Shown here piece by piece: positions 8,039 to 16,076 of a stretch of DNA of 32,750 nt. Each line of letters opens with the position of its first letter. Position 1 is the stretch's first letter. The notes under the pieces are model-generated. The model searched no databases, was not told where the DNA came from, and worked only from the letters and a program-made list of their open reading frames with translations. The DNA is from an uncultured Pelagibacteraceae bacterium. GTDB taxonomy: Bacteria > Pseudomonadota > Alphaproteobacteria > Pelagibacterales > Pelagibacteraceae. The position numbers and the translations under genes are program-made. Where the stretch lies: contig CACLSF010000010.1 of NCBI GenBank assembly GCA_902609535.1, positions 1 to 32,750 of the forward strand, given 5' to 3'.

Positions 8039-8922
8039 CTGTACTTGTTGATAAAAATAGTAAGATAATTATTCAAGGTTTTACAGGTAAAATGGGCTCT
8101 TTTCATGCAGATGAAATGATTAAATACGGCTCAAATGTTGTTGGTGGAGTGACACCAGGAAAAGGAGGTTCAAAACATTTAAATTTACCTGTGTTCAATA
8201 CAGTTAAAGATGCTGTGAATGAAACAGGAGCCGACTCTTCAATTTTATTTGTACCCCCAGCTTTTGCAGCTGACTCCGCAATGGAAGCAGCGGATGCTGG
8301 AATAAAAATATGTGTAGCTATAGTTGACGGAATACCTTCTCATGACATGATTAGAATAAAAAGATACATGAGAAGATACACTAAAAGTTCTAAAATGACA
8401 TTAGTTGGACCAAACTGTGCCGGAATTATAAGTCCTGGAAAATCAATGTTAGGAATAATGCCAGGTCATATTTATAAAGAAGGAAGAGTTGGAATTATTA
8501 GTAGATCAGGAACATTAGGTTATGAAGCTGCTCAACAACTTAAAAATTTAAATATAGGTGTCTCTACAAGTGTAGGCATTGGAGGAGATCCAATAAATGG
8601 AAGTTCATTTAGAGATATAATTGAAAAGTTTGAAACAGATGATGAGACCGATGCAATATTAATGATTGGTGAAATTGGTGGACCCCAGGAAGTCGCTGCA
8701 GGAGAGTTTGCAAAAGAAAATATGAAAAAACCAGTAATTGCATATATTGCTGGATTAACAGCTCCAAAAGGAAGAGTAATGGGTCATGCAGGTGCAATAG
8801 TTTCAGCTTATGGAGAGAGTGCAATTGAAAAAGTTGAAATTTTAAAAGAATGTGGAATTACAATTTCCAAAAATCCATCTGTTATGGGAGACACAGTTAA
8901 ATCAGTTTTAGAAAAAATGTAG
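8035..8922 (+). CDS. mtkB: Malate-CoA ligase (malate thiokinase) alpha subunit, SucD-like
   Basis: CoA-binding and phosphohistidine subunit of the ligase. Visible features are the CoA-binding fold IIIQGFTGKMGSFHADEMIKYG, GGVTPGKGGSKHLNLPVFNTV, the conserved loop GPNCAGIISPGKSMLGIMPGH (MtkB-like CAG rather than the CPG of SucD), ISRSGTLGYEA, and MGHAGAIVSA with the phosphorylated His. The 295 aa length is typical. The start overlaps the mtkA stop (ATGA), so the two subunits are translationally coupled. The three-gene block mcl-mtkA-mtkB forms a reversible malate/acetyl-CoA plus glyoxylate module. It is co-directional with the his operon. Confidence 0.83.
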   Translation: MTVLVDKNSKIIIQGFTGKMGSFHADEMIKYGSNVVGGVTPGKGGSKHLNLPVFNTVKDAVNETGADSSILFVPPAFAADSAMEAADAGIKICVAIVDGIPSHDMIRIKRYMRRYTKSSKMTLVGPNCAGIISPGKSMLGIMPGHIYKEGRVGIISRSGTLGYEAAQQLKNLNIGVSTSVGIGGDPINGSSFRDIIEKFETDDETDAILMIGEIGGPQEVAAGEFAKENMKKPVIAYIAGLTAPKGRVMGHAGAIVSAYGESAIEKVEILKECGITISKNPSVMGDTVKSVLEKM

Positions 8923-8924
8923 TC

Positions 8925-9290
8925 ATGAGTTATGATGATAATAATATATTTGCAAAAATATTAAGAAACGAGATACCTTGTAATAAAATCTATGAAGATG
9001 AATTTGTTTTGTCTTTTCATGATATAAATCCTCAAAAAAAAATTCATGCATTAGTAATCCCAAAAGGTAAGTATGTTGACTTAGATGACTTTAGTCAAAA
9101 CGCATCACCCAATGAAATGGTTGGATTACTCAAGGGTATAAATATTGTTGCAAAGAAATTAAACATATCTGTTGATACAGGTAAGGGATACAGAGCTCTA
9201 GCAAATGTAAGTGAGGACGGTGGGCAAGAAGTTCCCCATTTGCATTTTCATTTGTTTGGTGGAGAGAAAATTGGTAAAATGGTCTCGTGA
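8925..9290 (+). CDS. HIT (histidine triad) family nucleotide hydrolase, HinT-like
   Basis: Small purine-nucleoside phosphoramidase/hydrolase. The HIT signature HLHFHLF is at residues 105-111 (His105, His107, His109), and an upstream NIFAKILRNEIPCNKIYED segment is typical of HinT-like proteins. INPQKKIHALVIPKGKY is the family's second conserved block. The 121 aa length is normal. It starts 2 nt after mtkB, and its TGA overlaps a GTG start of the next gene. HIT genes are often found close to hisE in alphaproteobacteria, so the mcl-mtkAB block may be an insertion between the two. The physiological substrate is unknown. Confidence 0.93.
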   Translation: MSYDDNNIFAKILRNEIPCNKIYEDEFVLSFHDINPQKKIHALVIPKGKYVDLDDFSQNASPNEMVGLLKGINIVAKKLNISVDTGKGYRALANVSEDGGQEVPHLHFHLFGGEKIGKMVS

Positions 9291-9799
9291 AAATTAATGT
9301 AGACAGATGTTTCTTAGAAATTAATTCAGCAAGAGACTTAAACTACTCAAAGAGTCCTGGGCCTAACTTCAAAATTATTCAATTAGACCCACCTGATTTC
9401 CAATTAAACAAGTTTTTTTACAAACAAATTGGAAGAAAACATAGATGGATAGATAGGTTAGTTTGGGCAGATAAAAAATGGATTGAGTATGTTGAAAATT
9501 CAAGAATAAAAACCTTTATTTTAAAAGATAATAACAACTTAGCCGGATATTATGAAACTATCCATGATCTTGATAACAATCATACAGAAATTGCATATTT
9601 TGGTATTTTAGAGGAATATTTTGGAAAAAAATGTGGTGGCTATCTTCTCTCTGAGGCTATTAAGAAGCTATTCGAGGAAGGAATGTCAAGAATCTGGCTA
9701 CATACCTGTTCACTTGACCATGAAAATGCAATTAAAAATTATTTAGCTAGAGGGATGCAGGTATTTAAATATGAAAAAATTAATATTGAGGTTAATTAG
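9287..9799 (+). CDS. GNAT-family N-acetyltransferase
   Basis: Predicted acetyl-CoA-dependent N-acyltransferase of unknown substrate. The C-terminal half shows GNAT architecture: beta 4 (EIAYFGILEEYFGKKCGG) leading into the acetyl-CoA pyrophosphate loop, an alpha 3 helix (LLSEAIKKLFEEG), then RIWLHTCSLDHENAIKNYLARGM, the usual motif B with the Asn-Ala-Tyr-like helix. The pyrophosphate loop is KKCGGYL, a variant of Q/RxxGxG/A. The N-terminal about 60 residues are less typical. Start is GTG, overlapping the HIT-gene stop by 4 nt. The 3' end overlaps the convergent lolA gene by 8 nt. Confidence 0.8.
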   Translation: MKINVDRCFLEINSARDLNYSKSPGPNFKIIQLDPPDFQLNKFFYKQIGRKHRWIDRLVWADKKWIEYVENSRIKTFILKDNNNLAGYYETIHDLDNNHTEIAYFGILEEYFGKKCGGYLLSEAIKKLFEEGMSRIWLHTCSLDHENAIKNYLARGMQVFKYEKINIEVN

Positions 9800-10352
9800 T
9801 ATATTTTTGTAGTGAAAATAATTTTTCTTCAACCTTAACGTTAATATTAATGTCACTTAAAAAAGTTTGTATTAGATTTTGATAAATATCTTTGGTTTCC
9901 CAACCCATTAAATTTAGACTTTCTTTATCAAAAAAAACTTTAATCAAATTATTTTCGAATTCAAAATTAAAGACATAATAAAATGGATAATTCTTATCAT
10001 TTTCTGCCTCATTCATTTTTGAAATCAAAAATTTTTTATCGAGTATAAAATTTAAAGGTGTTTTATCTAGTGGATATCTATAATAATTTTTGATTTTATC
10101 TGAATTTATAACTAGAGATTTACCATTTGAAACAAGTATTTTGTTATAAATGTCATAATATTCACAAAAAATTTGCTTAGGGTATAAAATTACACATTCT
10201 CCTTTCTCAATATTATTATTATCTATCTTCTGGGTAAATTTGAATTGCAAAGATTTTATATTTTCTAAGTGATTTATAATTTTTTGGTTTGAAAAACTGT
10301 GTGCATTTATATTAAAAAAAAATATAAAAAAAAAAATTAAGTATTTTTTCAT
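9792..10352 (-). CDS. lolA: LolA-like outer-membrane lipoprotein carrier
   Basis: Periplasmic chaperone that ferries lipoproteins to the outer membrane. It has a Sec signal peptide (MKKYLIFFFIFFFNINAHS), then the LolA pattern LENIKSLQFKFTQ and KGECVILYPKQIFCEYYD, in the place of the family's G-x-l-w-l-x-R/K-P-x-x-f-R/K block. The mature chain is about 165 aa, predicted beta-rich, and short but normal for alphaproteobacterial LolA. The gene overlaps ftsK by 4 nt (ATGA); an ftsK-lolA pair is a recurrent alphaproteobacterial arrangement and adds support. The sequence is divergent, so the call leans partly on context. Confidence 0.78.
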   Translation of the reverse strand: MKKYLIFFFIFFFNINAHSFSNQKIINHLENIKSLQFKFTQKIDNNNIEKGECVILYPKQIFCEYYDIYNKILVSNGKSLVINSDKIKNYYRYPLDKTPLNFILDKKFLISKMNEAENDKNYPFYYVFNFEFENNLIKVFFDKESLNLMGWETKDIYQNLIQTFLSDININVKVEEKLFSLQKYTN

Positions 10353-12436
10353 TTAAGTACTTCTCTTTTACCAACATGATTAGCCTGACTTACCTCTCCG
10401 TTTGCCTCCATTTGATCAACTATCCTTGCTGCTCTATTATAACCAATTTGTAATTTTCTTTGTAAAAATGAGGTAGATGCTTTTCTTTCAGATTTTACAA
10501 TCTCCAACGCTGTATTGTATAAATCGTCAAGATTTTCATTATCATTTAAATTTTTAGCACTTTCTTTTTCATCTACAAAATTAAGAATTTCATCTACATA
10601 ATTTGGTTCGGCTTGATTCCTCAAAAAATTATTTATTTTTTCAATTTCTTCTTCTGATACAAATGGTGCATGTGTTCTCGTCATTCTGTTGGCTGAGGTC
10701 ATATAAAGCATATCTCCTTTACCAAGTAATTGCTCTGCTCCCTGCTCACCTAGAATTGTTCTACTATCTATCTTGGATGTAACTTGAAATGATATCCTAG
10801 TTGGAAAATTAGCTTTTATTGTTCCTGTAATCACATCAACACTTGGTCTTTGAGTTGCCATTATAATATGAATTCCCGCAGCTCTTGCCATTTGTGAAAG
10901 CTTTTGAATGTAATTCTCTATATCCTTACCGGCAACAAGCATTAAATCAGACATTTCATCAACAATAACAACGATATAAGGCATAGAAATTTTGTGTTTT
11001 TCGTTATAGCCGTCTATGTTCCTTACTCCTACTTTAGTCATTAGCTTGTATCGATTTTCCATTTCTTTCACTACCCAACCTAAAACTGATGCAGCTTTTT
11101 TGGCCTCAGTAATTACTGGGCATAACAAATGTGGAATTCCCTCATATGTTGATAATTCTAACATTTTAGGATCAATCAATATAAACTTACATTTTTCTGG
11201 AGAGTGTTTGTACAAAAGGGATAAAATAATTGTATTAATACAAACTGATTTACCCGATCCCGTTGTACCAGCTATTAGTAAATGAGGCATACTGCTTAAA
11301 TCCCCAGTTATTGGTAATCCAGAAATACTTTTTCCAAGAGCAATCGGTAATTTAATATCTTTTTTTTTATAACTGGTATCAGAAATTATTTCACTTAAGA
11401 AAACGTTCTCTCTTTGTGGTTTAGGCAATTCAATTCCTATAGTATTACTTCCAGGTATGGTTGCAATTCTAGCAGACTCTGAGCTAGTATTTCTAGCAAT
11501 ATCCTCTGAAAGATTAATTATCTTAGATACTTTAACACCAGGGGCAGGTTCAAATTCATACAATGTAACTACAGGACCTTGACTAACTTTTTTAACTTCT
11601 CCTTCAACTCCAAAATCTAATAAAATTTTTTCTAAAGTTTTTTCGTCAGTTTTATTTTCTGATAAATTTCTGTCTTTTTTTGAGGGAGATTTTAAAAAAT
11701 CTAATGGAGGTAATTTATATTTTATAATCGTTTTGTCTGTAGTTTTTATATTTTTGTCAAATGAGAAATTTTCTTGGACTCTAGTTTCGTTATTAATATA
11801 TTCAGGTTCATCTAATATATTTTCATTATCAATATCAAAAACTCTTTTTGTTGGCATTATTTTGGGCTTAGAGAAAATTGCAATTATGAATTTAAAATAT
11901 TTTAACTTAAAATTTACACTTAGAAGAAAAAATAACAATATTGTAATTATTAAAATTACATAACTTACTTGATTGTTAAGATTTATTAAATTTATCAAGA
12001 AAGTTTCCTCAAGTAAATTACCTACAAATCCATTATTTCCATTAATTGTAAGCCAGTACGTTTCGGTATGAAAAACTGTAAAAAATAATGTCCCTGTAAT
12101 TGAATATAGAATTATAAAAAATAAACTTTCAACAATATGAAAAATTTTTTTTTCAATTATTACTGATAGAGATATAAGAAAAATAGATACTGGCACTAAT
12201 AATGCGATTAAACCGATTGATTGATATAAAATATCAGAGGCATAGCTGCCTTTTGTACCAACTAAATTCTTTATTTCTGAATTTTCTGGAAAAATAAAAT
12301 TAGGATCTTCTGGTGAGTAGCTAATTAGTGATGCTAGGAGTAAAAGAGATAAGCAAAGCAAAGATAAACCTGTTGCCTCAGATAACCTTTTAAATAGAAA
12401 ACTAGCTGTTTTATCTACTAAATTTTTAATTTTCAT
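10349..12436 (-). CDS. ftsK: DNA translocase FtsK
   Basis: Septal DNA pump that moves chromosomes during division and activates Xer recombination at dif. The N-terminus has about four hydrophobic segments in the first 190 residues (for example LSLLCLSLLLLASLIS and IILYSITGTLFFTVF). A short charged linker follows, then the alpha/beta motor: Walker A AGTTGSGKSVCIN at about 388-400, Walker B-like YIVVIVDEMSDLM, and MATQRPSVDVITG. The gamma winged helix at the C-terminus (ASTSFLQRKLQIGYNRAARIVDQME) reads orientation signals. At 695 aa it is short for FtsK, mainly through a reduced linker. It is divergent from the UbiH-like gene and overlaps lolA. Confidence 0.96.
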   Translation of the reverse strand: MKIKNLVDKTASFLFKRLSEATGLSLLCLSLLLLASLISYSPEDPNFIFPENSEIKNLVGTKGSYASDILYQSIGLIALLVPVSIFLISLSVIIEKKIFHIVESLFFIILYSITGTLFFTVFHTETYWLTINGNNGFVGNLLEETFLINLINLNNQVSYVILIITILLFFLLSVNFKLKYFKFIIAIFSKPKIMPTKRVFDIDNENILDEPEYINNETRVQENFSFDKNIKTTDKTIIKYKLPPLDFLKSPSKKDRNLSENKTDEKTLEKILLDFGVEGEVKKVSQGPVVTLYEFEPAPGVKVSKIINLSEDIARNTSSESARIATIPGSNTIGIELPKPQRENVFLSEIISDTSYKKKDIKLPIALGKSISGLPITGDLSSMPHLLIAGTTGSGKSVCINTIILSLLYKHSPEKCKFILIDPKMLELSTYEGIPHLLCPVITEAKKAASVLGWVVKEMENRYKLMTKVGVRNIDGYNEKHKISMPYIVVIVDEMSDLMLVAGKDIENYIQKLSQMARAAGIHIIMATQRPSVDVITGTIKANFPTRISFQVTSKIDSRTILGEQGAEQLLGKGDMLYMTSANRMTRTHAPFVSEEEIEKINNFLRNQAEPNYVDEILNFVDEKESAKNLNDNENLDDLYNTALEIVKSERKASTSFLQRKLQIGYNRAARIVDQMEANGEVSQANHVGKREVLK

Positions 12437-12499
12437 TTTGTTATTAATGATTTGTCACTTTGTATCATTTAATTTTTATTGATAAAATTAAATAATATT

Positions 12500-13561
12500 A
12501 TGAAAATTTGTCTTTTAGGAAATAATTTAACAAATTTAGTTCTAGCAAATATATTACTAAAGAAAAAGATAAATGTTGACATTATATCTCAAGCTAAATC
12601 ATCTTCATTAACAAATTCTATTAGAACAATTGCAATCTCAAATGAAAATTATGAATTTTTGAAAGAAAATATAAAAGGTCTATCAAGTCTGGGATGGCCA
12701 ACAGAAAAAATTAAAATTTATTCAGATAAAAATAAATCGTCTGAGTTATTTGAGTTCAAAAATAAAAAACAAAATAATTTTTACTTATTAAAATATAGTA
12801 CTTTTTTTAACTTAATGAAAAAAAATAAATTTTTAAAAATTATTAAACTTAAAACTTATAATTTTAATTATATTAATAAAAGAAATTATAATTTAATTAT
12901 TAACTCTGAAAAGAATAATCCAATAACTAAAAAATATTTCCAAAAAAAAGTAGAAAAAAACTATAAATCTTTAGCTCATACGGCAATAATAGATCATAAA
13001 AAAATTGAAAATAGAATAGCTACTCAAATATTCACTAAAAATGGTCCTTTAGCATTTCTTCCTTTGTCCAATAATCAAACTTCAATCGTATTTTCAAATA
13101 ATTCAACAAAATTAATGAATAAATTAAACCTTCTTGCAAAAATAAATAGTTATAATTATCAATATAAGATAACTAAAATCAGCGAGGTCGAATCTGTTGA
13201 TATCAAGTTTTCAGTACTTCGAGAGTATATCTATAAAAATATTTTATCTTTTGGTGATTTAATACATAAAGTTCATCCGTTAGCAGGACAAGGGTTTAAT
13301 ATGACTATTAGAGATATTAAATCTTTATCTAATATTTTAGATGAAAATATTAAATTAGGAATTGAGGATGGGCAAATGATTGCTCAAAAATTTCAGGAAA
13401 ATAATAAACATTTAAATTTCATGTTTGGATTAGGAATAGATACTATAAACTCTTTTTTCAAACTTGACGCTAAGTTAAAAAATAATTTATCAGAACCTAT
13501 TTTTAAAGTTTTAAAAGGTAATAAATTTTTGAATAAATATGCAACATTTTTATCCAATTAG
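12500..13561 (+). CDS. Degenerate UbiH/UbiF/VisC-family FAD monooxygenase
   Basis: Resembles the ubiquinone-ring hydroxylases. The FAD ribityl motif is well kept (SFGDLIHKVHPLAGQGFNMTIRD), as are middle elements GPLAFLPLSNNQTSIVFS and TNSIRTIAISNENYEFL. The N-terminal dinucleotide motif is unusual: CLLGNNLTNLVLA replaces GxGxxG, so only the first Gly survives. I start at ATG 12500 (353 aa), since a TTG at 12479 would place seven residues ahead of the beta strand. It is about 40-50 residues shorter than usual UbiH proteins. In alphaproteobacteria a UbiH-like gene often lies beside ftsK, fitting here. Which ring position it hydroxylates, or whether it is active, is unclear. Confidence 0.75.
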   Translation: MKICLLGNNLTNLVLANILLKKKINVDIISQAKSSSLTNSIRTIAISNENYEFLKENIKGLSSLGWPTEKIKIYSDKNKSSELFEFKNKKQNNFYLLKYSTFFNLMKKNKFLKIIKLKTYNFNYINKRNYNLIINSEKNNPITKKYFQKKVEKNYKSLAHTAIIDHKKIENRIATQIFTKNGPLAFLPLSNNQTSIVFSNNSTKLMNKLNLLAKINSYNYQYKITKISEVESVDIKFSVLREYIYKNILSFGDLIHKVHPLAGQGFNMTIRDIKSLSNILDENIKLGIEDGQMIAQKFQENNKHLNFMFGLGIDTINSFFKLDAKLKNNLSEPIFKVLKGNKFLNKYATFLSN

Positions 13562-13571
13562 CTTTTATTAT

Positions 13572-14213
13572 TTATTGTAAAGTTTTATTATTAAAATTAT
13601 CTAAAATATAAGTATTTAAAATTTGTTCTAATTTCTGTTTTCTTAAGCTTAAATCTTTACTTTCGAGTAAAACTTGTTTTTCTTCTAATGAAAATGGTGA
13701 TGCCATAGATAGAGTGTTAATCGTTTGATCTAAATTTTGTTTTTCAATTTCCTTCCAATTGATTTCATAGCCTTGTTTTTGAAACAGACTTCTTAAATTT
13801 TTAAATATTAACTCTAAGTCAGTAAATTTTACTTCATGGCTTTTATCTTTTAGATCACCAGAGTAATCATCATATTTTACTGAACATTCTCTATAAAGAT
13901 TATCATTTTTTATTTCATCCAAGATCGTAAATCTACATATTCCATTCAGAATAATTAGATATCTTCCATCGTCAGTTTCATTAAAACTTGTAATTTTTCC
14001 TGCACAACCAACACTGTGTAAATCAGGTTTTCTCAAATCACCTGTCTTTTTGGGCTGTATCATGCCTATAATCCTATTACTTTTCATGCTTTTATCTATC
14101 ATTTTAATATATCTTGGTTCAAAAATATTTAAGGGGACAGTAGTACGTGGAAAAATTATAAAATTGGATAAAGGAAATACTGGTAAAATATTTGGAAGAT
14201 CTTCTTTTTTCAT
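13572..14213 (-). CDS. Lon substrate-binding (LAN/PUA-like) domain protein
   Basis: Stand-alone relative of the Lon protease N-terminal domain, with no ATPase or protease part. The start at ATG 14213 gives MKKEDLPNILPVFPLSNFIIFPRTTVPLNIFEPRY, the hallmark opening (LPxFPLxxxxxfPgxxxPLxIFExRY). A TTG at 14249 would run into the divergent gene and is rejected. Further family features are IGMIQPKK, VGCAGKITSF and DGRYLIILNGICRF. The C-terminal about 90 residues are helical. The 213 aa length is typical of these proteins in alphaproteobacteria, whose role is unproven but may be in proteolysis or substrate presentation. It converges with the UbiH-like gene across 10 nt. Confidence 0.88.
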   Translation of the reverse strand: MKKEDLPNILPVFPLSNFIIFPRTTVPLNIFEPRYIKMIDKSMKSNRIIGMIQPKKTGDLRKPDLHSVGCAGKITSFNETDDGRYLIILNGICRFTILDEIKNDNLYRECSVKYDDYSGDLKDKSHEVKFTDLELIFKNLRSLFQKQGYEINWKEIEKQNLDQTINTLSMASPFSLEEKQVLLESKDLSLRKQKLEQILNTYILDNFNNKTLQ

Positions 14214-14239
14214 AATAATTAAAATATAACAATTAATAA

Positions 14240-15883
14240 ATGAATTCAAATTTTTTTGATAAAAAAAAACAAAAAATTTTAGACTTATTCAAAGAAAAAA
14301 AATATGTAGATGTTATTAAAATTGGAAAAAGTTTACTTAAAATAAAATCAAACGATAAACAAGTAATTTACCTATTAGGTTTAAGCTCTATATATTGCAA
14401 AAATCTATTAGAGGCTAAAAGATACTTTGAAAATTTATTAATTCTAAAAAAAACACATGAAATATACTATACTTATGGAAATATACTTAAGAATTTAGAA
14501 AAGTATTCCGATGCAGCTATTTCATTTGAAAAAGCTATTGAATTAAATCCAAACTTCTCAGAAGCCTATAATAATTTAGGTAATACTAGGAAGTTTTTAG
14601 ACGAACCAGATCAAGCAATAGAATGTTTTAAAAAAGCCATCAAATTAAAGGAAAATAATTTTGAAGCACTTTTCAATCTAGCTCGCATATATCAAGAAAA
14701 TAATAAGTTTGAAGATCTTATTTTGGTATACAAAAAATTATTAAATTTTGACAAAAACCATATAAAAACTCTTTATAATTTGGGATCAACTCATCTTTTT
14801 TTGGGTAACATTACAGAAGGCAAAAAATACTTTGAGAAAGTACTGGAACTTGATCAATATAATATCCCTAGTTTTAGAAATTATGTTAATGTTACCAAGA
14901 TAGACAAAGATAATAAACTATTTAAGCACTTTCTAAATATAAACTTTGATAAATTAAAAGATCAAGATAAAATTCTAATTTTTGATGCATTGAGCAAATG
15001 TTATTTTGATCAAGATAATAATGATCTAGGTTTTAATTTCCTTACAAAATCTAACTTAATTAAAAAAGAAAAAACGAAATTTTCTCTCGTAAATCAAAAA
15101 GATAAATATGAAAATATTAAAAACTTCTTTTCAGAAAAAGCAAATTTTAATTTAAAATTTAATGATCAAATTAAAAGCAAACCACTTTTTATACTGGGTA
15201 TGCCAAGGTCAGGTACTTCTTTATTAGAGCAAATTCTATCAACTCATTCTAAAATTTATGGTGCTGGTGAACTTAATTACTTTGAAAAAATTATAAATCA
15301 GTTAGGATTAAAAAAAAATAAAGATATAAAAAATTATTTTACTAAAATCAGAGATTACTATTATAAAAGTTTAAGAAGAATTTCTAATAAAGAGTATATT
15401 ATAGATAAAACCCCACTTAATTGCAGGTGGATAGGTTTTATTATAAATGCCTTTCCTGAGGCCAAAATTATTCACATAGAAAGAAATCCTATGGCAGTAT
15501 GTTGGTCAAATTATAAAACACTTTTTGTTGATAGTGGTTTAGATTTTAGTCTAAGTCAGGAAGATATGGCTAAATATTATGTTATGTATAATGATTTAAT
15601 GTCATTTTGGATTAAAAAATTTAAGAATCAAATAATCAATATTCAATATGAAGATTTTGTTCAAAATTTTGAAGTTCAAACTAAAAATATTCTTCTAGAA
15701 ATAAATTTGGATTGGGAGGATGATTTAAGGAACTATGAAAAAACTAACCGTGCCGTTAGAACTGCATCTTTTCAACAAGTTAGAGGTAAAATTAAAAAAA
15801 ATACTTCCAAACAATGGGAAAAATATAGCGACTACTTGAAACCAATGCAAAAAATTTTAAAGAATAATCAGATTAAATTTTAA
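14240..15883 (+). CDS. TPR-sulfotransferase fusion protein (copy 1)
   Basis: N-terminal tetratricopeptide repeats (about residues 70-225; for example AAISFEKAIELNPNFSEAYNNLGN and AIECFKKAIKLKENNFEALFNLA) precede a sulfotransferase domain. The 5'-phosphosulfate loop of PAPS sits in FILGMPRSGTSLLEQILSTH (Gly320 onward). The 3'-phosphate element is in IIHIERNPMAVCWSNYK, and YIIDKTPLNCRWIGFI is the usual KTP motif. The layout recalls tyrosylprotein sulfotransferase-like bacterial proteins. No signal peptide or membrane segment is visible, so it is probably cytosolic. The acceptor is unknown; the TPRs may bind it. Its start codon is only 26 nt from that of the divergent Lon-domain gene. A paralogue lies at 31105-32649. 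Confidence 0.88.
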   Translation: MNSNFFDKKKQKILDLFKEKKYVDVIKIGKSLLKIKSNDKQVIYLLGLSSIYCKNLLEAKRYFENLLILKKTHEIYYTYGNILKNLEKYSDAAISFEKAIELNPNFSEAYNNLGNTRKFLDEPDQAIECFKKAIKLKENNFEALFNLARIYQENNKFEDLILVYKKLLNFDKNHIKTLYNLGSTHLFLGNITEGKKYFEKVLELDQYNIPSFRNYVNVTKIDKDNKLFKHFLNINFDKLKDQDKILIFDALSKCYFDQDNNDLGFNFLTKSNLIKKEKTKFSLVNQKDKYENIKNFFSEKANFNLKFNDQIKSKPLFILGMPRSGTSLLEQILSTHSKIYGAGELNYFEKIINQLGLKKNKDIKNYFTKIRDYYYKSLRRISNKEYIIDKTPLNCRWIGFIINAFPEAKIIHIERNPMAVCWSNYKTLFVDSGLDFSLSQEDMAKYYVMYNDLMSFWIKKFKNQIINIQYEDFVQNFEVQTKNILLEINLDWEDDLRNYEKTNRAVRTASFQQVRGKIKKNTSKQWEKYSDYLKPMQKILKNNQIKF

Positions 15884-15898
15884 CAACCCTAATATTTC

Positions 15899-15927
15899 TT
15901 GCATTTCAAAAACTCGCTAATTATAAT
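15899..15927 (+). promoter_or_regulatory. Sigma-70 promoter of tRNA-Gly
   Basis: TTGCAT (15899-15904) and a perfect TATAAT (15922-15927) are separated by exactly 17 nt. The predicted transcription start is about 5 nt before the mature tRNA end at 15939. This is the cleanest promoter in the window and shows what a strong site looks like in this genome. Confidence 0.75.
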
Positions 15928-15938
15928 AACTTTAAAAG

Positions 15939-16013
15939 GCGGGCATAGCTCAGTGGTAGAGCGTCTCGTTGCCAACGAGAAGGTCGTGGGTTCGAGTCCC
16001 ATTGCCCGCTCCA
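15939..16013 (+). tRNA. tRNA-Gly (anticodon GCC)
   Basis: A full cloverleaf can be folded by eye. The acceptor GCGGGCA (15939-15945) pairs with TGCCCGC (16003-16009). The D arm contains AGCTCAGTGGTAGAGC. The anticodon stem TCTCG/CGAGA encloses loop TTGCCAA with anticodon GCC at 15971-15973. The T arm contains GTGGG-TTCGAGT-CCCAT. CCA is encoded (16011-16013) after discriminator T. GCC decodes GGC and GGU. It is much more GC-rich than its surroundings. It lies between two TPR-protein genes; no integrase or duplicated 3' end suggesting an integrated element was found nearby. Confidence 0.97.
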
Positions 16014-16076
16014 GTTTTGATCTATGTTAATTAGAATTGTTGATCACCTCTCAAAAATATTAAAAGTAGTCATAAT

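Noticed and set aside
6872..8922. Calling the ligase pair succinyl-CoA synthetase (sucCD)
   Set aside because: Diagnostic residues (FAGINRCDWVAEG, RLAGTNV, GPNCAGII) and linkage to malyl-CoA lyase favour malate thiokinase. SucCD would usually sit near sucAB.
14214..14249. TTG start of the Lon-domain gene at 14249
   Set aside because: It would overlap the start of the divergent TPR-sulfotransferase and add non-homologous residues; ATG 14213 begins the family's conserved opening.
16014..16076. Integrated element attached to tRNA-Gly
   Set aside because: No integrase and no repeated tRNA 3' end could be found on either side.
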